Positions 58,984-64,000 of a stretch of 64,000 nucleotides of DNA are shown here, piece after piece (within the stretch, counting starts at the first letter, position 1; every line of letters begins with the position of its first letter). The position numbers and the translations under genes were made by a program. Source of the DNA: Mycobacterium nebraskense (lineage in GTDB: Bacteria > Actinomycetota > Actinomycetes > Mycobacteriales > Mycobacteriaceae); NCBI RefSeq assembly GCF_002102255.1, contig NZ_LQPH01000171.1:62001-126000 (forward strand), in the 5' to 3' direction. The notes beneath the pieces are model-generated. The model saw only the letters and a program-made list of their open reading frames with translations, ran no database searches and was not told where the DNA came from.

Positions 58984-60081
58984 CTAGGCAGGGGTTTCCG
59001 CCAGCTCGCGGCCGATCCGGCGCAGCTGACCCGTCGCCCCGCCCAACGCGAATTCGGCCTCCTTGGCGGCCAGGAAATAGCGGTGTACCGGGTGATCGGT
59101 GTCGACGCCGACGCCGCCGTGCACGTGCACGATGGTGTGTGCCACGCGGTGCCCGGCGTCGGCGGCCCAGAACGCGGCACTGGCCACGTCGATGTCGGCG
59201 GGTAAATCCTCGGAGACCCGCCAGGCCGCCTGGGTCAGCGTGAGCCGCAAGCCCTTGACGTCGATGTAGCCGTCGGCCAGCCGCTGGGACACCGCCTGGA
59301 AGCTGCCGATCGGGCGATCGAACTGCTCACGCTCGCGGGCGTATTCGGCGGTGAGCTGCAGTCCGCGTTCCAGCACGCCCAGCTGGAAGGCGCTGCGGCC
59401 CAAGGCCGCAAGCGTGTCGAGCCAGGTCACGACCTCCGCACCGCCAACCATCCGGGTGCCGTCCACTGCGGTGCCGTCCAGCGTCAGGTGCCCGACGCTG
59501 CCCAGGCCGGTGGTCTCCAATGCCGTCACCGAAACCCCGGGGTCGCCAGCAGTGACCACGAAAACGGCGGTGCCGGAATCGGTCTCGGCCGGAACGAGGA
59601 AGGCGTCGGCCGCCGGCCCGAAGCCGACCTGGGTGCGGGTACCGGTCAGGCGGTAGCCCTCACCGGCGCGGGTGGCCTGCACCGGACCCTCACCCATTTC
59701 GCCCAGCAGCGCGACGGCGAGGACCTTCTCACCGCTGACCGCCGGGGCGCCCCAATCCTGTTGCAGCTCTTCGGTGCCGAAACGGGCTAATGCGCCGGCG
59801 CCCAGCATCACCGACTCCAGGTACGGCACGGCCGCCAGCTGGTGGCCCAACGCCACCAGGATGGCGACCTGCTCGAGCACCCCGAATCCGTCGCCGCCCA
59901 CCGAGGTGGCCGAGGCGCTGGTCAGGATGCCGGCGTCGATGAGCTTGCCCCACAGCTCGCGGTCGAACCGTTGGTCGAGCTTGTCGAGCTCACGCTGGTG
60001 CTCCGGTGTGCATACCGAGTTCACGATCGTGTCGACCAGGCCGCCGAGATCGTTCGCCGCTTCGGTTGTCGAAAAGTCCAT
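58984..60081 (-). CDS. fadE27: FadE27 (ChsE5), acyl-CoA dehydrogenase subunit
   Basis: 365 aa acyl-CoA dehydrogenase subunit (Rv3505). It has REQFDRPIGSFQAVSQRLADGYIDVKGLR and VHVHGGVGVDTDHPVHRYFLAAKEAEF. It pairs with FadE26 into the ChsE4-ChsE5 heterotetramer that dehydrogenates C8 and C5 side chains. It starts 26 bases after the fadE26 stop. KstR-controlled from 61367. Confidence 0.93.
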   Translation of the reverse strand: MDFSTTEAANDLGGLVDTIVNSVCTPEHQRELDKLDQRFDRELWGKLIDAGILTSASATSVGGDGFGVLEQVAILVALGHQLAAVPYLESVMLGAGALARFGTEELQQDWGAPAVSGEKVLAVALLGEMGEGPVQATRAGEGYRLTGTRTQVGFGPAADAFLVPAETDSGTAVFVVTAGDPGVSVTALETTGLGSVGHLTLDGTAVDGTRMVGGAEVVTWLDTLAALGRSAFQLGVLERGLQLTAEYAREREQFDRPIGSFQAVSQRLADGYIDVKGLRLTLTQAAWRVSEDLPADIDVASAAFWAADAGHRVAHTIVHVHGGVGVDTDHPVHRYFLAAKEAEFALGGATGQLRRIGRELAETPA

Positions 60082-60107
60082 CGATGTTCGTCCTTAGGGA
60101 GAGGGGC

Positions 60108-61286
60108 TCAGCGGTTCCGGGGCAGGCCCAGTGCGACCATGCCGATGATGTCGCGCTGCACTTCGTTGGCGCCGCCGCCGAAGGTCAGGATCAGGCACGC
60201 CCGGTGCATCCGCTCGACCCGGCCGCGCAGCAGCGCGCCCGGCGAATCCTGGCGCACCGTAGCCGCGGTCCCCAGCACCTCCATCAGCAGCCGGTACGCC
60301 TCGGTGGCCAGCTCGGTGCCGTACACCTTGGCCGCCGACGCATCGGCCGGCGACAGGGACTCGCTATTCGACGACGCCAGTTCCCAGTTGATCAGCTTGA
60401 GCACTTCGGCCTTGGCGTGTACGCGGGCCAGGTTGATCTGCACCCACTCCGAGTCGATCAGCCGGGCCCCGCCGGCGTCCTTGGTGTTCTGCGCCCACTC
60501 GCGAACCTCGCGCAGGGCCAGGAAGATCGGTTGCGCCGACACCAGGGCGACGCGTTCGTGGTTGAGCTGGTTGGTCACCAGTTTCCAGCCGCCGTTCTCC
60601 TCGCCGATCAGGTTGGTCACCGGCACCCGCACGTCGGAGTAATAGGTGGCGCTGGTGTCCACACCGGCCATGGTGTGCACAGGCGTCCAGGAGAAGCCCT
60701 CGGCCGTCGTCGGCACGACCAGCATCGAAATGCCGCGGTGCTTCTTCGCCTCGGGATTGGTGCGGACCGCGAGCCAGACCCAGTCGGCGTACGCGATCAG
60801 GCTGGTCCACATCTTCTGGCCGTTGATGACGTAGTCGTCGCCGTCGCGGACGGCGGTCGTACGCAGGTTGGCCAGGTCGGTGCCGGCGCCGGGCTCGGAG
60901 TAGCCGATGGAGAAGTGCAGTTCGCCGGCGGCGATCTTGGGTAGGAAGAATTTCTTCTGTTCCTCGGTGCCGAACGCCATGATGGTCGGCGCCACACTGT
61001 TGATCGTCAGGAACGGCACCGGCACACCGGCAATCGCGGCCTCGTCGGTGAAGATCAGCGAGTCCATCGGCGAGCGGTCCTGGCCGCCGTACTCCTTGGG
61101 CCAGTTCAGGGTGAGCCACCCGTCCTTGCCCATCTGCGCAACGGTGTCGCGATACGCGGTGCCGGTCCCGACCTCGCCCTGCGTCGAGTGCAGCGCCTCG
61201 CGACGCTCCGGGGTCATCAGCGTGGTGAAGTACGACCGCAGCTCGCGACGCAGCTCCTCCTGTTCAGGGGTGTAACTGATGCGCAT
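60108..61286 (-). CDS. fadE26: FadE26 (ChsE4), acyl-CoA dehydrogenase subunit
   Basis: 392 aa, full-length subunit (Rv3504). SIGYSEPGAGTDLANLRTTA and the C-terminal CLILTFGGGANEVQRDIIGMVALGLPR are visible, resembling FadE29 closely. With FadE27 it oxidises the CoA esters made by FadD19. First gene of fadE26-fadE27-fadD17; a KstR box lies 80 bases upstream. Confidence 0.94.
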   Translation of the reverse strand: MRISYTPEQEELRRELRSYFTTLMTPERREALHSTQGEVGTGTAYRDTVAQMGKDGWLTLNWPKEYGGQDRSPMDSLIFTDEAAIAGVPVPFLTINSVAPTIMAFGTEEQKKFFLPKIAAGELHFSIGYSEPGAGTDLANLRTTAVRDGDDYVINGQKMWTSLIAYADWVWLAVRTNPEAKKHRGISMLVVPTTAEGFSWTPVHTMAGVDTSATYYSDVRVPVTNLIGEENGGWKLVTNQLNHERVALVSAQPIFLALREVREWAQNTKDAGGARLIDSEWVQINLARVHAKAEVLKLINWELASSNSESLSPADASAAKVYGTELATEAYRLLMEVLGTAATVRQDSPGALLRGRVERMHRACLILTFGGGANEVQRDIIGMVALGLPRNR

Positions 61287-61366
61287 TCCAGCCGTCCTTT
61301 GTTAACGTGACACGCCTCGACTAGCCGACGTTACTCGGCCGACGACTACCCGTTCGTATTCCCGGT

Positions 61367-61380
61367 TGTAACACGTTCTA
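61367..61380. promoter_or_regulatory. KstR operator between fadE26 and fdxD
   Basis: TGTAACACGTTCTA, identical to the box at 51583, lies in the 200-base divergent gap, 80 bases from fadE26 and 106 from fdxD. Confidence 0.88.
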
Positions 61381-61486
61381 GTCTGAGATTCCAGCGACCG
61401 TTTCCCCAGCGGTATCGGGGCCCTATGGTGGTCCTAAATACTGATGGGGCATGTCCTCAGGTGAGGCCAGGTGCAAGGAGGGTGCT

Positions 61487-61678
61487 GTGCGGGTGATCGT
61501 CGACCGTGACCGGTGTGAAGGAAACGCAGTGTGCATGGGTATCGCGCCGGACATCTTTGACCTGGACGACGACGATTACGCCGTCGTGAAGCTCGACCCG
61601 ATTCCCGCCGATCAGGAACAGCTTGCCGAGCGGGCCATCGCCGAGTGCCCGCGCGCGGCGCTGCAGCGCGAAGACTGA
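61487..61678 (+). CDS. fdxD: FdxD, [3Fe-4S]-type ferredoxin
   Basis: 63 aa from GTG 61487, chosen because AAGGAGGG lies four bases upstream; an ATG farther out (61451) lacks it. Cysteines at 10, 16 and about 54 (CEGNAVC...ECPRAAL) form the single-cluster pattern of P450 ferredoxins, with Asn in place of the usual His/Cys between the first two. It matches Rv3503c and may pass electrons to CYP125/CYP142. Co-transcribed with hsd4A. Confidence 0.92.
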   Translation: MRVIVDRDRCEGNAVCMGIAPDIFDLDDDDYAVVKLDPIPADQEQLAERAIAECPRAALQRED

Positions 61679-61711
61679 AGTGCGCCACCAGGAACTAGAG
61701 GTATTCATAAA

Positions 61712-62623
61712 TTGACTAGCAGCACGAACGCGACCGATCTCTCCGGAAAGGTCGCGGTGGTGACCGGTGCCGCCGCGGGACTGGGGCGGGCCGAGGCGCT
61801 TGGCCTGGCCCGGCTCGGCGCCACCGTGGTCGTCAACGACATCGCCGCGGCCCTCGATGCCTCCGACGTCATCGACGAGATCAACACGGCCGGCTCCAAG
61901 GCCGTCGCGGTGGCCGGCGACATCAGCGAGCGCGCAACCGCCGACGAGCTGGTCGCCCAGGCCGACGGGCTCGGTGGACTGGACATCGTGGTCAACAACG
62001 CGGGGATCACCCGCGACCGGATGCTGTTCAACATGTCCGACGAGGAGTGGGATCTGGTGATCGCGGTGCACTTGCGCGGCCACTTCCTGCTGACCCGGAA
62101 CGCGGCCACCTACTGGCGCTCCAAGGCCAAGGACGCGGGGGGAACCGTCTTCGGCCGCCTGGTCAACACCGCGTCCGAGGCGGGGTTGGTCGGCCCGGTG
62201 GGGCAGGCCAACTACGGCGCCGCCAAGGCCGGCATCATTTCGCTCACGCTGACGGCCGCGCGGGCGCTGGGCCGCTACGGCGTGTGCGCCAACGCGATCT
62301 GTCCGCGCGCCCGCACCGCCATGACGGCCGACGTCTTCGGTGCCGCACCGGAAGTGGAGGCGGGCGGGATCGACCCGCTGTCGCCCGAGCACGTGGTCAG
62401 TCTGGTCAAGTTCTTGTCATCTCCGGCGGCGGCCGAAGTCAACGGCCAGGTGTTCATTGTTTACGGGCCCCAGGTAACACTGGTCGCGGCGCCGACCGCG
62501 GAGCATAGATTCAGCGCTGAGGGACCGGCCTGGGAGCCCGGGCAACTGAGCGCAACGCTGCAGGAGTACTTTGCTGGGCGTGATCCGGAGCGGAACTTTT
62601 CCGCGGTCGGGCTTATGGGGTAG
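61712..62623 (+). CDS. hsd4A: Hsd4A/ChsB1, steroid 3-hydroxyacyl-CoA dehydrogenase (SDR)
   Basis: 303 aa from TTG 61712. SDR motifs VTGAAAGLGRAEALGLARLG, NNAGITRDRMLFNMS and catalytic YGAAKAGIISLTLTAARALG. It matches Rv3502c. It oxidises the hydroxyl made by EchA19 or ChsH3 on the side chain before thiolysis. The C-terminal 60 residues extend past the SDR core. A 239-base gap with regulatory-looking sequence separates it from mce4. Confidence 0.9.
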   Translation: MTSSTNATDLSGKVAVVTGAAAGLGRAEALGLARLGATVVVNDIAAALDASDVIDEINTAGSKAVAVAGDISERATADELVAQADGLGGLDIVVNNAGITRDRMLFNMSDEEWDLVIAVHLRGHFLLTRNAATYWRSKAKDAGGTVFGRLVNTASEAGLVGPVGQANYGAAKAGIISLTLTAARALGRYGVCANAICPRARTAMTADVFGAAPEVEAGGIDPLSPEHVVSLVKFLSSPAAAEVNGQVFIVYGPQVTLVAAPTAEHRFSAEGPAWEPGQLSATLQEYFAGRDPERNFSAVGLMG

Positions 62624-62664
62624 TAACTGTGTGAGGTTACTTAGCACGGGGGGGAATCAGCGTG

Positions 62665-62678
62665 TAGAACGTGTGTCA
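62665..62678. promoter_or_regulatory. Degenerate KstR-like box upstream of mce4
   Basis: TAGAACGTGTGTCA differs from TnnAACnnGTTnnA at one fixed position (GTG for GTT). It lies 42 bases after hsd4A and 185 before the yrbE4A start. The mce4 operon is known to respond to KstR, so a weak site is plausible but unproven. Confidence 0.4.
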
Positions 62679-62751
62679 ATTTGGAATGACGCAAGTGCGT
62701 CTGACCTGGCAAATTAACGTTTTAGACAAAGCAATGCTGTTCATTGACACC

Positions 62752-62772
62752 ATTAACTTGTTCTGAGTTAAT
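62752..62772. promoter_or_regulatory. Seven-base inverted repeat in the mce4 upstream region
   Basis: ATTAACT (62752-62758) and its exact reverse complement AGTTAAT (62766-62772) flank a seven-base spacer in an AT-rich island about 90 bases before yrbE4A. It does not match KstR or KstR2. It could be an operator or part of the promoter. The rest of the 239-base gap shows no coding potential. Confidence 0.5.
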
Positions 62773-62862
62773 ATGATCCGGCTCACACCGAGCCGCATGC
62801 GACGGAAGACACCGCTAAGGCGACGCACAGACTTCGCCGCGAGCAGCCGAGGGGGAGCCGAG

Positions 62863-63627
62863 TTGATTGAACAACTTTCGGTTCCCGCTCGCGCCGTCGG
62901 CGGGTTCTTCGAAATGATGCTCGACACCGGCCGCGAGACTTTTCGCCGGCCGTTCCAATTGGGCGAATTCTTGGAACAGACGTGGATGATCGCGCGCGTG
63001 TCGCTGGTCCCGACGCTGCTGGTATCCATCCCGTTCACCGTGCTGGTGGCGTTCACCCTCAATATTCTGCTGCGCGAAATCGGGGCCGCCGACTTGTCTG
63101 GCGCCGGAACGGCATTCGGCACCATCACCCAGTTGGGTCCGGTGGTGACCGTGCTCGTCGTGGCGGGTGCCGGTGCCACCGCGATCTGCGCCGACCTCGG
63201 TGCGCGCACCATCCGCGAAGAAATCGACGCGATGCGGGTGCTCGGCATCGACCCGATCCATCGACTCGTGGTACCCCGGGTGCTGGCATCCACTGTCGTC
63301 GCGCTCTTGCTCAACGGCTTGGTGTGCGCCATCGGTTTATCCGGTGGCTACGTCTTCTCCGTTTTTCTGCAGGGCGTCAATCCGGGTGCGTTCATCAACG
63401 GGTTGACCGTGCTGACCGGGCTGCGCGAGCTGGTGCTCGCCGAGGTCAAGGCCCTCCTGTTCGGCGTAATGGCCGGGTTGGTCGGCTGTTATCGCGGCCT
63501 GACCGTCAAGGGCGGACCCAAGGGCGTCGGCAATGCGGTCAATGAAACGGTCGTCTACGCGTTCATCTGTCTGTTCGTCATCAATGTGGTGATGACAGCC
63601 ATCGGCGTGCGAATCTCGGCGAAGTGA
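62863..63627 (+). CDS. yrbE4A: YrbE4A, permease subunit of the Mce4 sterol importer
   Basis: 254 aa from TTG 62863, with GGGGGAG six bases upstream, matching Rv3501c in length; the longer reading from 62773 is not needed. MlaE-type permease with about five membrane helices and the cytoplasmic EQ-like loop GARTIREEIDAMRVLGIDPIHRLVVPRVLA that contacts the ATPase. It is the first gene of mce4, the cholesterol importer. Confidence 0.93.
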   Translation: MIEQLSVPARAVGGFFEMMLDTGRETFRRPFQLGEFLEQTWMIARVSLVPTLLVSIPFTVLVAFTLNILLREIGAADLSGAGTAFGTITQLGPVVTVLVVAGAGATAICADLGARTIREEIDAMRVLGIDPIHRLVVPRVLASTVVALLLNGLVCAIGLSGGYVFSVFLQGVNPGAFINGLTVLTGLRELVLAEVKALLFGVMAGLVGCYRGLTVKGGPKGVGNAVNETVVYAFICLFVINVVMTAIGVRISAK

Positions 63628-63634
63628 GTACTCG

Positions 63635-64000
63635 ATGAGCTACGACGTCACCTACCGGTTGCGCACCCTCGCCTCCCGGTTACAGGAGCCGGTCGACGAC
63701 TTCGGTGAGCAGGCCTTGTTCTACGGGCAAACGGTGCGTCATGTCCCTCACGCGATCACCAAGTACCGCAAGGAGACGGTCCGGTTGATCGCCGAAATGA
63801 CAATGGGCGCTGGGGCGCTCGTCATGATCGGCGGCACGGTCGGCGTCGCGGCCTTCCTGACATTGGCCTCCGGCGGGGTCATCGCCGTGCAGGGATACTC
63901 GTCGCTGGGCAACATCGGCATCGAGGCGCTGACCGGCTTCCTGTCGGCTTTTCTCAACGTCCGCGTGGTCGCGCCGGTGATCGCCGGCATCGCGCTGGCG
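63635..64000 (+). CDS. yrbE4B: YrbE4B, permease subunit of the Mce4 importer (partial)
   Basis: 122 codons from ATG 63635 to the window edge. The sequence MSYDVTYRLRTLASRLQEP...TMGAGALVMIGGTVGVAAFLTLASGGVIAVQGYSSLG is the N-terminal half of an MlaE-type permease (Rv3500c) with the first helix near residues 55-80. It starts seven bases after yrbE4A. The 3' part lies outside. Confidence 0.92.
   Translation, partial: MSYDVTYRLRTLASRLQEPVDDFGEQALFYGQTVRHVPHAITKYRKETVRLIAEMTMGAGALVMIGGTVGVAAFLTLASGGVIAVQGYSSLGNIGIEALTGFLSAFLNVRVVAPVIAGIALA

Overview
This window is chromosomal DNA of a slow-growing-type Mycobacterium outside the M. tuberculosis complex. It is GC-rich, has dense overlapping operons and many GTG/TTG starts, and carries the steroid catabolism cluster in the gene order known for M. 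tuberculosis H37Rv from about Rv3568c to Rv3500c, read in the opposite orientation. Species is not called. Gene identities rest on reading the proteins and on remembered gene order; no database search was run.

Layout. 1-683: end of hsaC and hsaB (ring A/B cleavage). 859-5971: an accessory block not in this place in H37Rv, with a coiled-coil membrane protein, a Ddn-like protein, a kelch-propeller receptor kinase and a DsbA-like thiol protein. 6068-22392: nat and the KstR2 regulon for the C/D rings and propionyl side chain of HIP (fadE31-33, fadD3, fadE30, ipdF, kstR2, fadA6, ipdC, ipdB, ipdA, echA20, two SDRs), with three KstR2 operators. 22488-30569: ddn, fadA5, cyp125 and the last side-chain cycle (fadE28, fadE29, chsH2, chsH1, ltp2). 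30590-31590: a DUF559 endonuclease-like gene bracketed by palindromic repeats, where H37Rv has PPE63. 31607-37031: hsd4B/chsH3, kstD, hsaE, hsaG, hsaF. 37085-37384: a haemophore-like secreted protein where H37Rv has PPE62/PPE61. 37473-43773: Rv3531c-Rv3529c homologues, a TetR cassette, kshA and a gamma carbonic anhydrase. 43770-47448: the ltp3/ltp4/DUF35 operon. 47525-56414: an F420 LLM protein, an acetoacetate-decarboxylase-like protein, cyp142, echA19, fadD19, a fructosamine-kinase-like protein, an amidohydrolase and ilvX. 56400-62623: a serine hydrolase, a proline-rich secreted peptide, fadD17, fadE27, fadE26, fdxD, hsd4A. 62863-64000: start of the mce4 import operon (yrbE4A, partial yrbE4B).

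How it works together. Mce4 imports sterol. CYP125 or CYP142 oxidises C26; FadD19 and FadD17 activate the side chain; FadE26/27 and FadE28/29, EchA19, ChsH1/H2, ChsH3, Hsd4A, FadA5 and Ltp2 shorten it. KshA and KstD open ring B and HsaB/HsaC start ring A cleavage. HsaE/G/F finish the ring A product. FadD3, FadE30, IpdF, EchA20, IpdAB, IpdC and FadA6 process HIP. Nine KstR boxes of the form TnnAACnnGTTnnA and three KstR2 boxes of the form AnCAAGnnCTTGnT sit in the divergent or upstream gaps, mostly within 10-31 bases of start codons. None of the four PPE genes of the H37Rv locus is present. No tRNA, rRNA, CRISPR array, insertion sequence or prophage was seen, and no gene-free stretch exceeds 300 bases.
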